Assembly (NCBI GenBank): GCA_014529385.2
Contig: CM043959.1
Span: 53,741,253-53,803,252 of the forward strand
Source of the DNA: Adiantum capillus-veneris
Taxonomy: Eukaryota > Streptophyta > Polypodiopsida > Polypodiales > Pteridaceae
DNA length: 62,000 bases
Direction: 5' to 3'
Below, piece after piece: positions 47,898-59,763 of this stretch. Numbering within the stretch: the first letter of the stretch is position 1; every line of letters starts with the position of its first letter. Under the pieces are notes generated by a model. The model worked only from the letters and a program-made list of their open reading frames with translations, did no database searches and was not told the origin of the DNA. Both the position numbers and the translations under genes were made by a program.

Positions 47898-50800
47898 CTA
47901 CCCTACACCTAACTGCTTGCGAAAATGCGCAAAGCTCTCTGAGGGAAGTCCTTTTGTAAGTAGATCAGCAGGATTTTCTGTGGTGTGAACTTTGACAAGC
48001 TGAAGTTGCTTATCCTCGAGCATTTCCCTGATGAAATGATACTTCACATCCACATGATTTGTCTTTGAGTGATAAACTGGATTGCGAGCCAATTGTATAG
48101 CACTTTGACTATCACAATATAACACAGGCATCTCTTCTTTGATTCCCAAATCTGTTACTAGTCGATTAAGCCAAATTGATTCTTTTCATGCCTCTGATGC
48201 TGCAACATATTCAGCCTCTCTGGTAGACTGAGTAACACAATCTTGTAATCTAGAATGCCATGATATTGCTCCACCAGCCAATGTAAAGACATACCCTGAC
48301 GTAGACCTTCGGTTGTCTAAGTCACCTGCATAATCTGAGTCTGTAAAACCCTTTACACTTAGCTCCTGACTCCCATAGCATATACGCATACTCTTTGTAG
48401 CTTTCAGGTATCTCAATATTCCTTTCACTGCCTCCCAATGTTTCTTGCCTGGGTTTGACATGTATCGACTTACTACTCCCACTGCAAATGCAATGTCTGG
48501 GCGAGTAGCAATCATTGCATACATCAAACTACCCACTGCAGATGCATATGGAATCTTATCCATTTCAGCCTGTTCTTCCTCAGACACAGGACAATCTTGT
48601 TTGCTAAGTTTCACATATGGTGGCAATGGAACACTCAATGCCTTTCCCTTCTCCATATTGAAACGTTGCAAAACCTTGTCAATATACTCTGTTTGAGATA
48701 ACCAAATCAACTTCTTTGATCTGTCTCTCTCAATGCGCATACCAAGTATATGACTTGCCTCACCCATGTCTTTCATGTCAAACGATTTTGCCATCTTTGA
48801 CTTCAAAGCTGAAATTTCTTCCAAGTGCTTGCCAGCAATCAACATGTCATCCACATACAAAATAAGGATCAGCCAACTGCCATCCTTAGCCTTCTTTGTA
48901 TATAGACAGTGATCGAACTCACTACGTTTGTAGCCTTGAGAAAGCATAAACTTGTGGAATTTATGGTACCATGCCCTCGGTGATTGTTTTAAGCCATGAA
49001 GACTCTTTAACAACTGGCATACCCAATCTTCCTTGCCTTTCTCAACAAACCCTTCTGGCTGCTGCATGTAAATTTCCACATCTAAATCACCATGCAAGAA
49101 CGCTGTCTTGACATCCATTTGGTGCAACACCAAATCTAATATGGCAACCAATGCAAGAAAGCATCTCAATGTAGTCATCTTGACCACCGGAGAGAAGACT
49201 TCATCAAAGTCAATGCCTTGTTCTTGCTTAAAGCCCTTGGCAACAAGCCTTGCTTTGTACTTTGGCTGACTATCATGAGCGGTGATCTTATACCTGTAAA
49301 CCCATTTACAAGGTAGAGCCTTTTTGCCCTGTGGTAATTTAACTAGCTTCCATGTCTTGTTTTTATACAGAGCTCTCATCTCTGACTGCATGGCCAATTG
49401 CCAATTCTCGGAGTCCTTCATTTGCACTGCTTCCTTGTAACATGAAGGCTCATTGCAATCAGTCAACATGACATAGTTCATAGATGGAACAAACCTATCA
49501 AGAGGTCGCGAGACACGTCTAGATCTATGCACAATAGGTGGATCAGGCTCAGCCACAACCTGTGGTTCCACTCTATCCTGTCCTTGCTCCTCTTGAGCCC
49601 TGACATTTTGTCTTGCACGTGTAGGTCCATCTTCTTGGAAGACAACTCTTCTAATCTCCTCAACCCTCTCTGGTTTAGAATGATATTTGGATTCATTAAA
49701 GTGAACATCATTGCTGCGGACAACCTTTCTGGATTCGGGATCCCAAAGTCTGTACCCCATCTCACCAGAATTACCATAGCCTAGAAAGATGCACTTTCTA
49801 CTCTTTGGCTCAAGTTTGTTCCTGAATTCTTTTGGAACGTGAGTATATGCCTCATAGCCAAAGACTCTGAGATGCTTGTATGAGGGCATTTTGCCTGACC
49901 ATACCATCTCTGGCACTAAATCCTTCTGCAAAACCTTGCTAGGAGATCTATTTACAAGATGAACAGCTGTTGATACAACTTCAGCCCAAAACCCATTTGG
50001 CAGCTGTGCATTAGACAACATACTTCTGACCTTCTCTTGTATGGTCCTATTCATCCTCTCAGCAACACCATTTTGAAGAGGATTGTAAGGAGCAGTAAGT
50101 TCACGTTTTATACCTTTTGACTCACAAAAGTCCTGAAAGGCCTTCGAAACATACTCTCCACCATTGTCAGTGCGTAAGCATTTAAGCTTCTTGCCACTCT
50201 GATTCTCCACAAGTGTCACAAAAGTTTTGAAAACACTCAACGCTTCATCCTTGTGCTTGAGAAAGTAAACCCATACTTTCCTCGAGTAATCATCTATAAA
50301 TGTCATAAAGTAAGAAGCTCTCCCTAGAGATAGGTTAGGCATAGGTCCACACAAATCACTATGAACAAGTGCCAACTGTGTATCTCTTCTACTGCTTCTA
50401 TGCTTATGTGGCTGCTGTGTTTGCTTACCATACAGACAATGTTCACAGAATTCAAAATCATTAAATGAAAAGCCAGGCAAATAACCAGAACGAGACAAGA
50501 TTTCCATTCCCTTCTTGGACATATGTCCTAACCGGCTATGCCACAAAGAAACGTTCGGCTGCTCGGTTACATTGATTACTTTTTTAGAGACATTTGATAC
50601 ATAAATCATGTAAAGTCCTCCAGACTTTACTCCATGTGCTACTGTCATAGAACCCTTGGATATCTTCCACATGTTCTGTCCAAAAGTGGTGACGTAGCCA
50701 ACATCATCAAGTAAACCTGTGCTGATCAAGCTCTTTGTAATTGCGGGAACATGTTTCACATTCTTCAGCGTGAAAGAAGAGCCATTCTGAAACTTCAATT

Positions 50801-51879
50801 GAACATCTCCAACACCTAAGATCTCACATGTCTGCCCATTGCCTAGCCGAACATGATCTTTAGTGGTCACATAAGAGGTAAACCACTCCTTGTTTGGAGA
50901 CACATGAAGTGATGCCCCTGAGTCTATAATCCAGTCACTCAGTGCATTTCGATCAGATGCTGTAAGAAGAGCTGAGTCCATTGTATTCTTCAAGAAGTAG
51001 ATGTCTCCTGACACTAGACTGTCATCCTCTGCAACAGTGTTTGTCGCATTTTTTTCTTGAATCTTCACTGAGGACTTGTTCTTCTCACCATGGTCTTCAT
51101 CTTTCTCTTTGCCTTTTTCTGCTTTCCATTCTCTGCAGTCTCTTTTCATGTGACCCTTCTTGCCACAATGGTAGCATTCTATGTCACTCTTGCCTTTAGC
51201 ACTGCGGGACTTGCTACGAGACTGATTCCTCTTTCCACCTTTGTACTTTTCTTTGGTCCTTCCCCTGACAACTAAGGCTGTTCCTTTGCCTTTGTGCATT
51301 GTCTTTCTATTGGTTTCTTCAGTAAGCAGATTTCCTTCTACACCTGCTATGTTCAAACCATCTGGAGGTGCAAAATTACTCAAAGCTGTGCGAAAAAGTG
51401 TCCCAACTTGCCGGCAATATGATCAACAAGAACATAGCTCTAACAGGTTCATCAAACTTGACACCTTGAGCTGACAACTGACTATAGATTGTGTTGAATT
51501 CATTCAGATGATTGGACATAGGTGTCCCTTCTTTCATCTTCAAGTCAACAAGCTTCTTAAGCTAGTATACCTGTGAAGCTGCACTCTGCTTCTCATAAAG
51601 ATCACTCAGCTTTAACCATGCTTGATAAGCCGACATCTCGTCTGCTACATTGAAGTAAACGCTTTCTGCCAAAGTCCGCATAATGGTAGAAAGTGCCAAT
51701 TCATCCATTTCGCTCCATTCATCTTCGTCCATATCTTCTGGTTTTATCCCCTTGAGCTTTATAGGTTTTATCTGCTTCTTTTGTACCAACACGTGCCAAA
51801 TCTGCTTCTTCCACAATGGGAAATTGGTTCCATCCAGCTTCTTGATATTGTAAAGAGCAGTGTCTTGTGATCCAGCCAT
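47898..51879 (-). pseudogene. copia-2 gag-pol polyprotein, near-intact
   Basis: Starts at ATG 51879 (MAGSQDTALYNIKKLDG). Gag runs to about 51400. The main 1065-codon frame (51383-48186) has a CCHC knuckle (residues 70-83), protease DSG (154-156), GAG-pre-integrase WHSRLGHMS (281-289), integrase with D343, D406 and E442, RT with QMDVKTAFLHGD and YVDD (843-846), and the start of RNase H; 48149-47898 completes RNase H. Three lesions: TAG at 51562-51564, an extra base in a five-A run at 51393-51397 (plus strand) that shifts the frame, and TGA at 48186-48188. All catalytic residues seen are present. A recently active family member, disabled here unless these are sequencing errors. Confidence 0.95.
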
Positions 51880-52961
51880 AGCTACGCTTCACAGTAGTTT
51901 ACTTTCCTGGGAAAAATTCGGCAGATTTTCCCCTGTAAACTGACCTCTGAACCAATATCAACCTGCCAAATGAACCAAGAAAGCTTCAGATTAAGCATAA
52001 ATTTCGGCAGAGTCTCCTTTGTAAAATGGCTCTGGTGTACTCAAAAACAGACCAAAAACAGCTCAAAAACACTGTCTCTCTGACACTATAAGCTGTGGGT
52101 AAACCTGTCTTGCACCTGTACTGTCTCTGACTGTCCTGTCACTGTCCTGTAAGCATAGACTGCGACAATGCCTCAACGGCAGTAAAGCAAAGATGCAATC
52201 CCAACTGTTTAACTCACAGTCAATACATCCTAGCTGCCTATCTAAGGGTGCTCGAGGGATCGCTCCAAGACCTGTATCACCGAAAGGATCTCAACATTCG
52301 AGAATCCCCCAGCTCAATAAAACCTCACTCGACCCTCAACAAAGGCTGCAGTAAATCTGACAGTACATAGACTTCCCACAAAGTCATACATCCACAAATT
52401 TCCCACTGTATGCTGTAACCGCTGTGGCGGTTGTTTGCTGCGTGACTCACAGCCAGCAAACCCTCAACAGACATACATCATCTCTGACAATACATCCCAT
52501 GTGGAAGTACCTGCAATGTCAGGATGAAATCTGGAATATCAAGCAGCAAACACAAGCTACCTGATGAACTAGTGGATGTCGCCTACAGTCTATGTGTAGA
52601 TGCGCCCGTGTCGTATGTGACACGCCTCCAAGAACTGTGAGCCGTCCTTCGATGTGTAGACAGCCACAAATCAACACTCTGGGAGTGTCGATATCCTCAG
52701 CACCTGCAGACGTAGGCCGAAAACCCCAAATTTGCAGAGTCGGATCTGCACTCGCTAAGACCACGTAGTTGAAAATGGCCTGCGCAGACCTTTGTCGAAG
52801 CCGAACGGTGGCCGAGATGACCTCAGAATGAATTTCTGACAACACCAAGTCCTTCGGCCTCACCCACGAGATTTGGGGCCGTGTCTTTGCCTGTCGAATT
52901 TCACTCCAATCTGAGTTGGTGACTCTAGCCTCCTGCAGTGGTGCCCCGAGCCTCGATCTGA
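51880..52961 (-). other. copia-2 untranslated leader
   Basis: About 1.1 kb between primer site and gag with no open frame. It contains, at 52245-52349, a segment shared with the TR-GAG leader. Confidence 0.8.
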
Positions 52962-52973
52962 GCTCTGATACCA
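52962..52973 (-). promoter_or_regulatory. copia-2 primer-binding site (tRNA-iMet)
   Basis: Reverse complement tggtatcagagc, two bases inside the 5' LTR boundary, identical to copia-1. Confidence 0.92.
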
Positions 52974-52975
52974 GT

Positions 52976-53167
52976 TGAAGGAGTACGAGCGGAAGTGAGA
53001 CGCGAGAGAGAGTGCGAGAAGAAGAGCACGAGGATATGGTGAACTCGCTCTACTGTAATGTGTAGAGCATAGTGAGTTCTTATTAGGTTTTTACAAAAGA
53101 ATATGTGTACATACCTGGTGGCCCGCCCACTTACCTGGGCGACCACATTGGGCTTTATACCCCAACA
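52976..53167 (-). repeat. copia-2 5' LTR
   Basis: 192 bp; one difference from the 3' LTR. Followed by the tatgg TSD at 53168-53172. Confidence 0.95.
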
Positions 53168-54414
53168 TATGGTATGACTATGTTACACTACGTCATCATG
53201 AAGACATTGGACTTATCAAGAATTACCTTCCAGGTGTAGATATGTCTCAACATTGGTTCCTTTTTCTACCAATAGTTAGTAGGTATGCTTTATTCATTTT
53301 CTTTTAGCTTGAAAGTGATGTGATGTACCTATGGTTTTCATGCTTAATTTGTTGCATATTTATGTCTTGTTTACTGAACTATTGGGTCCTTTATGTCATC
53401 TTCAACAATCGCTTCAAAAAGCTTGACAAATCTCCATGGGATTCACATGCTATTATGTACTTCAATTCATTGCCGGATTCTAATGGCACAACCTATCTTG
53501 CTAGTGTTTATAGGTATGTATGTGGTAAGGAATATAGAGGTTATTGGGTGAGAGTTTGATCTAAGAGCTTTCCTTGTAGGGTTCTTGAGATTCTATCTCA
53601 CAATTGAATGAGGGTTTGAAAGAGTTCATGGAAAAACCAAGAAAAGGACTTTCACCACTAGAAATACCTGAGGTGTGTCAATGGCTCAAGTGTTGTACGC
53701 ATGTGTTGTCATGTTGATAAGGTCAATTTATATGATTTTTCACTATTGAAAATTGATGCATGTCTTTAGGTTCCTCATCAACCAAATGCCCATGATTGTG
53801 AGTTTTATGTTATGGCTTATATGAAGCATCTTACTGCTGGGGCCTTTGGAAAACGATCAAAGAGCAGGGTATGTAAATGTTTTTCATTGAAAAAACACTT
53901 AACTTTATGTGATGGTCTATCTTTAGTGATATATATGGTTCACTAACTCTCTATGTTTGATGTACAACTCACAAAGACTTGGTTCAAGCACCAATCCGTT
54001 CAAAGGCTAAAAGAGGAGCTTATAGCATGGAGCAAAAAGTCTCTAGGACTTGATGGAGTGCAAGGATGATGTGTTTTGGACACCCCAAACTATGTAGCAT
54101 CTCTTTTTTATCTCATGCGTTGGAAATTGCTTTATTATATGTAAAACTTTTGTGATGTAACTTTTGAGATCTTATGAGAGCATAGTGCACCATATGCTAA
54201 TGTCTTTTACGTCACATGATGGAGTTATGATGTAAATTTCTTGTTCTTTACGCAATATAATCCATCTTGGTTCCTCCAATATGTCTCTGTGTGCTATTGA
54301 TTGCCTACCTTTTGTACATATTAAGAGGGATATATCAAGATTGATTCCAAATTTCCAAGAGTGATCTAAATTCTCTCCAATATGTCGTTCAATCTATCTA
54401 TTTCATGTGTGGTA

Positions 54415-54500
54415 AGAAATGATGTGTTAAGATGTGAGAAATGATGTGTTATGATGTAATAAATGATGTGTTATGATGTAAGAAATGATGTGTTATGATC
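54415..54500 (+). repeat. Four-unit tandem repeat of about 22 bp
   Basis: Units of the form agaaatgatgtgttatgatg, about 3.5 to 4 copies, just beyond the 3' end of the Ulp1-like gene. Confidence 0.9.
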
Positions 54501-54769
54501 GATTCTAATTCTCTAAGAGTGACCAAGGTAGGTGCACTTGTTTCCAAAACCTTACGAGTGAAGATTACGCTAGTGCAATAATTGTTGATGAGAAAAGCGA
54601 GAAATGGGGTGATTAACACAAAATGATAGACCAATTATTGTAGGGGTAAAAGGCCCAAATGGTAACAAGGAATTTCTATAAAATATAAGGAAGTGAGTCT
54701 TGAACTAAGGTAATGCAAATTACATGACAACGAAGCCTCCATTTGTGATACAAACTAGGCATAAGGGGT

Positions 54770-55412
54770 GACCCAGGGTTGAACTAAGGGTGAACTGAGG
54801 GTGCACAAAGGGTGAACTAGGGAGGTAATCTGGGTGAACTAGGGATGACCTAAGAGTGAACTAGGGACCAAATCTAATTGCAGTATGGTGAACTAGGGGT
54901 GAACTAGAGGTGAACTAGGAGTGAACTAGGGGTGAACTAGGGAGGAAATCTGAGAATGATTCCCGAGAGCATGGTTTTGGGCCTTGCAGTGATGAACTAA
55001 GGTTGAACTAGGGGTGAACTAGGGACCTAAACTAAGAATGGTTCCCAAGGGGTGAACTAGGGATGAACTAGGGACCAAATCTAAGAATGATTCCCGAGAG
55101 CATGGTTTAGACCTTTCAGTGGTAAACTAAGGGTGAACTAGGGATAAACTAGGGACCTAATCTGAGAATGATTCTAGAGAGCATGAGTTTTGGCCCTACA
55201 GTGGTGAACCAAGGGTGAACTAGGGATGAGCATTAGTTTTGGCCTGACAATGGTGAACTAAGAGTGAACTAGGGGTGATCTGAGGGTGAACTAAAAGTGA
55301 ACTAAGGGTGAACTGGGGGTGAAAATGGGTTGTGGCCTACAGTGGTGACCCAAAAGTGAACTTAGGGTGAACTAGGAGTGAACTGGTAGTAAACTAAGGG
55401 TGAAATTGGGGT
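54770..55412 (+). repeat. GTGAACTA minisatellite between the two MULE genes
   Basis: Several dozen variant units on a gggtgaacta(g/a) core (10-12 bp), with a longer unit (aatctgagaatgattcccgagagcatg) recurring about four times. It lies in the convergent intergenic region. The same core in opposite orientation fills 59090-59575. Confidence 0.95.
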
Positions 55413-55812
55413 AGCACCACAAAATTTCCTAGAGCATACCATATTGCAAACCAAATGTAAATTCATATATTGAGTGCACAGTATCAAGACAAGTGTAGCT
55501 AGAATCAAAATAGACATAAACCTTGTTTAAACCAAATATACATGACCAAAGTGGATCCATCATATGAGCACAAGACTCCATTGGGATGCAAACACATTAC
55601 AAAGAACTTCACCATCGTCTTGAACCATTGTAAAGTCTCTCTCATCTATTGGGGTTTATCTCAATGTACAAGAAATAATCTTGCATACTACATTTGTTGG
55701 AATATCACATATTCTCACATGTTTATCTATTAGGTAGGTCTCTCCATCCGGAAGGGTATGTTGTGACAATAAAGGCAATAATGCATGGCAAGTTTGACAT
55801 GTAATGGTAACC
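55413..55812. other. MULE intergenic stretch downstream of the transposase
   Basis: AT-rich, no gene seen; probably transposase 3'UTR and terminator region. Confidence 0.5.
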
Positions 55813-58800
55813 CTAGGTCAACCATGAATGTTTTGGTGCAACAATGTGGACACCAAATTCGTGGTGTCTCATGAAATCGAACTCGAGACTTGCCACTTTG
55901 ATGTTTCCTTCGCAATATACCAGTACGTGAGCTTGCTTTGTTGGTTGGGATGTCCCTGCTTCATAAAACTCTATATTTGGCTCCGCTTCTTGTGGCCTCT
56001 TCCCATGCCCAAGTCTTGTTTGAGTCACATGTGCTTGTATTTTCCGTATACTTCCTCTCATAGGCATCTCAATCGCCTTCGGTGGCGAGGTCTTTAATAA
56101 GGTATCCTTGCAATTGTTGAGTTCACGTAACAAGACTGCTTTTTGAGCCGGATCATTGTCCTTCAAGCTTTCTTCAATCGTTGTAAGTATGCTTCTGACC
56201 TCGCTTACACATTTCAAGACCTCATTATCATCAGCCCCATCCTCAATTGAGTTGTCCATGAAATATTCATTGATATCTTTCGTGTTTGGAGATCTTTATC
56301 AACGGCATGCTCATTATCCACAGTTGGAATGAAGGGATACAAGTGTGGAAAGTACTTCTTTATGATTGGGTGAAGTGCATATAGGTGTTTACACCTGCTT
56401 GCCCAATCTGGGCAATCACAGTAGTTGCATTGCATGCTCACATGATGCCAGTGGCTTATATTAGAAATACTTCGAACCTTGAATAATAGTGTCATTTCAT
56501 TCACAATTTCCTAGGTGGAAGGATCACTCTTGTACAGTTGTAGTATTTTCTCCCCACCATGTAATTGTGTAGTGTGTTGCTTTGAAGAGCCCCGGATGTT
56601 GTAGCGGCCCGAGTCAACTAGAGTAACAATACGAAATCAAGTTTAAGATCCCTCTTTTATAACAAAGAGAGAAATCAATCCATGAGGGATTGTCTTAGCT
56701 ATTTCTTGTTTTTGTTTGAAGAACTCCAATAAAGTACCACCCATTCTAGTGCCAGTTGTTGAATCACCCACAATAGCATGCAAGAGATCCACAATAGATC
56801 TATTGATCCGCACGTCTTATAAGGTATACTTTATGTATTACCATAGTCTCTCCACTAAGTTTCCATAGTTGAATAAATGACCAAACTTGGGCCATCTTCT
56901 GCGCCATGGGCAATCACGTCCACACCAACCATTTGTCACATACCTCTGCACATTAACATGAGTTGCATAGTGTTGAAGAAGTGCTTGGTAGTGATTCTCA
57001 AATTCTACCTCGTCGAAGGCATGCATAAGTGTTGTCATTGATGAATAAAGATGATCTTGGAGCTCCTTTGGTACCTACATATACAAGAACAATTGGTTAT
57101 CAAGGTGCACGGAGACCCACACATGCATTGCATTCACAATGAAGAGTCTACAAACATTTGGAAGAGGATTTTCCACCCATGCTTTCTTTGTGTGGAACCA
57201 ACTCACAATAATATGGCAAAAACGTTGCTCTCGGGGTCCCTTTTCATAAGAATGCCAACAAAATTCATCTCCATTGATGACCTTTGAGAATGCTTCAAGC
57301 TCTAAAGCAGATTTGTCAATGACAAGGGCGGTAGGTCTAACATTCCCCATTCTAGATAGGATTGTAGATAATGTTATCTCTAGTGCTATCCTCTCATGGT
57401 CTGAGCCTGGGTCATTAGAGCACATCATAAACCAAATTGGAATACCCACACCATGTTGATTTGGCAAGACATCGGCATATAGTGGTAGCCCAAACGCATT
57501 CGTCTTAAAAGTGCTATCAATAGCCCATGAGTTATGCCGAGAGAATTGCATAGCCATTTCCAACATCCATTGGTCTTGAATGATAAGAACAAAGGGTTTT
57601 TCACTGTCATCTATTGCATGAGGATCGTAAGGTTGGTAGTAGCACACCTGCATGTTTTCACAAAAAAAGATTCAATAGGCACTATGCTCAAACAACTTTT
57701 GGTCACTACAACTCTCCCAAACGAATCAAAATATTATGGATACCTTTCCCTGCTTCTTTAGCATTGTAGCCTCGATCAACATACATGTCCAATCATCCCT
57801 AGAAAGTTTTCCTTGGAGCACAAAATGAGAAGTATACCTAAAATGCATTAGTTTCACCACGAGAAATTACAAAGTGTACTTGAGTCAAAGAGATAGCCTA
57901 GTAAATACCTTGATTTTGTATTTGAAATGACATCATTGAAACTTCCCTTTGTATCATAAAGAATCTGAAGGTCACTTGCTCAATGTAAAAACACCGTTCA
58001 TAATGTAATTGCTCTTTTGATAAGGACATCTTTGCAACTTCGTGCATTGCCAACATCAAATAGATCTTCCATACAACACTCAATCAATTTGGATGGACAA
58101 GTAAGTGGTATAAATCCTCACGACTACCAGGGGTATGTCCTTCATGAAGAGGAAACAAAAAAATGGAGGCCTTTTTGTTACCATCAAGATATTCTACTTT
58201 GACTTTGAAAGGGCATCCACTCTTCTTTGTTTTTCTAAGCCTCGTTTTGGTACCTTTATTCTGGGGTTGTCCACCTCTATGAGAAATGTAATCGATAGTG
58301 GTCTTAGAGATACCATGGATCTTACTGGAATGGACCATAATAAGCCTCACTTTATGCTCAACCATAATATCCACCAAAGCTGATTTTACTTTTGATACAT
58401 CTACACTTTTGTGATGCAGAAGACGCACATATGTATGCTTTCTTTTGGCACTACTGCATGCCTCTAAGTATTCCTTCCATCTCTTACACTCACAAGCACT
58501 GAGAAGGTCCTTCACATAGTCAAGTGGAATCCCATGTCTTCTAATGTCCACACACCACTCTAGCTTGATCGTTTTAATGGTATCTTCTATCCCCAAGTGA
58601 TTTTGTTCATGTCCCTTTGTGTGGAAACCTTGGACAATGTTCCCCCATTCTTCAAGATAAGATATCTTGATCTTTGAAGATGATGAGGGTAAACAAAGAT
58701 AACTCATGCCATCTTCAGGTTGTCCCAAGAACAAACCTTCCTTCATTTTTCTCCATCTACCCAAATCTAGCACCCCTCTAGTATCACAAGCTTTAAGAGC

Positions 58801-59067
58801 TGCCAAGGTGATTAAAGTGTCATCCCTAATCACATTCTTTATCAACTCATAAGTACTCCTTTCAAAAGAATAGAAAAAAGAAGAAACATATGGTAGTGGA
58901 TTGAAGGAAGGTAGCCTTGTTTGTGTCATCCGTGATATGACTTCATCACCTTCAAAGGAGCTCGGAGAGTCACTAGCTTGATCACATTTGTTGCTATTGC
59001 TTGAGTCACTCTCCCATTCTAGGTCCGATATGATCTTGTTGCCTACATGGTCTTCAAGTGATTCCAT
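55813..59067 (-). pseudogene. MULE transposase (FAR1-like/MULE/SWIM), multi-exon
   Basis: Exons on the minus strand: 59067 to about 57904 (start MESLEDHVGN; FAR1-like block SGCPFKVKVEYLDGNKKA near 58200), about 57838-57748, 57653-57075 (MULE core: AIDSTFKTNAFGLPLYAD with the first Asp, ALVIDKSALELEAF with the second, and a C/H segment FCHIIVSWFHTKKAW), 57071-56838 (GWCGRDCPWRRRWPKFGH), 56504-56260 (SWIM zinc finger CNYCDCPDWASRCKH) and a tail 56259-55813. The catalytic Glu is not assigned with certainty. Lesions or unresolved introns: TGA at 58084-58086, and frame uncertainty at 58085-57990. Family certain; functionality doubtful. It would bind the inverted repeats and cut and paste the element. 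Confidence 0.88.
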
Positions 59068-59089
59068 ATTGAAGGAAGCTGAGTTTAGT

Positions 59090-59575
59090 TTACTTCTAGT
59101 ACACTCTTAGTTTATCCTTAGTTCACCCTTAGTTCACCCTTAGTTCACCTCTGTGAACCCACATTCACAGGCCACCCCAAGTTCACCACTAGTTTACCCT
59201 TAGTTCACCCCTATTTCACTATGGTAAACTAAAAACACCTTAGCTTACCTCTAGTTCACCCTAGTTTACTTTTAGTTCACTAATTTTAAATCTCTCTCTC
59301 CCTCGTCACTATGCATGCACATTAGAGTCCCCCTATGTGAAGGTTTGGCTTTTTAAATGTGCCTTCTCAAAGTAATAATGATTGGGGTGTAACTGTCTTG
59401 GATTATGTGAAATCTACTTTTCAGGCCTAGTTTACCCCAAGTTCACCTCCAATCATTGATCAAGAATCTTCCTATAAAGACGAGCAATTTGCTTTCCCAC
59501 CCCAGTTCACCCTTAGTTCACCATATCCTAGTTCACCCCTAGCTCACGCGTAGTTCACCCCTAGTTCACCGATTC
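59090..59575 (-). repeat. GTGAACTA-family minisatellite at the MULE right subterminus
   Basis: Units tagttcaccc(t/c) (reverse complement of the 54770-55412 core), about 20 copies in two clusters (59100-59285, 59425-59570) separated by unrelated sequence. It lies between the transposase start and the right inverted repeat, where promoter and transposase-binding sites would be expected. Confidence 0.93.
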
Positions 59576-59641
59576 GCCGGACGGCTAGGATTGCATTGCG
59601 ATTCCTGCTTCCCTTTCCCACCATAGATCCCCCCTGGTTGG

Positions 59642-59664
59642 AGCCGTGCCATATAGTGACGAGG
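59642..59664 (-). repeat. MULE right terminal inverted repeat
   Basis: Exact 23-bp reverse complement of 45463-45485. Confidence 0.93.
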
Positions 59665-59763
59665 CTAGCCACCTCCCTTACCTTCTAACTAGGTAAGAAG
59701 CCATTAATAGGTGTAAAGCTACCTTGTCCCCCTACCCTTTTGAAGGTATAGAGTGTGTCCACC

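Larger units (their letters stand above)
47617..53167 (-). mobile_element. Ty1/copia LTR retrotransposon (copia-2), very young
   Basis: 5551-bp element on the minus strand. Its 192-bp LTRs (47617-47808 and 52976-53167) differ at one position (C/T at 47760 versus 53119, cggcggc versus tggcggc context). Complete signals: tRNA-iMet primer site, polypurine tract, 1.1-kb leader and one gag-pol gene. 5-bp TSD tatgg. It is inserted in an exon of the MULE Ulp1-like gene. The coding region has three visible lesions only. Confidence 0.95.
46131..54069 (+). pseudogene. MULE Ulp1/C48 cysteine-protease-like gene, interrupted
   Basis: Candidate exons: 46131-46599 (Cys/His-rich start with ICYEKRVDMMEHLRDDHG, one frameshift near 46418), 46685-46780 (acidic/basic), 46874 onward, about 47100-47262, 47553-47616 joined to 53173-53280, 53308-53513, about 53600-53672, 53771-53868 and 53977-54069 (stop TGA). 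Most have GT/AG borders. The C-terminal exons resemble SUMO-protease (Ulp1) folds: a FLFLPIV strand, WVLYVIFNN, a YFNSLP block, and the Cys block VPHQPNAHDCEFYVM. Copia-2 splits the codons around SLW/YDY; removing it restores the frame. Such genes are known cargo of plant MULEs; substrate unknown. Protease identity moderately sure, exon borders less so. Confidence 0.75.
45463..59664 (-). mobile_element. MuDR-like MULE transposon with two genes (14.2 kb)
   Basis: Ends are perfect 23-bp inverted repeats (45463-45485 and 59642-59664), with weaker matching for about 75 bp (for example agccgtc near 45530 and its complement near 59580). It is flanked by a 9-bp TSD. Without the nested copia-2 it is about 8.65 kb. 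Gene layout: an Ulp1-like gene (+, 46131-54069) convergent with a transposase gene (-, 59067-55813), with a minisatellite between them and another between transposase and right end. Convergent two-gene structure recalls maize MuDR; Ulp1-like cargo recalls Kaonashi-type MULEs. The strand given is that of the transposase. Confidence 0.92.

Noticed and set aside
54770-55412. A CRISPR-like array of short repeats
   Set aside because: Units are degenerate and contiguous with no unique spacers, in a plant transposon; it is a minisatellite.
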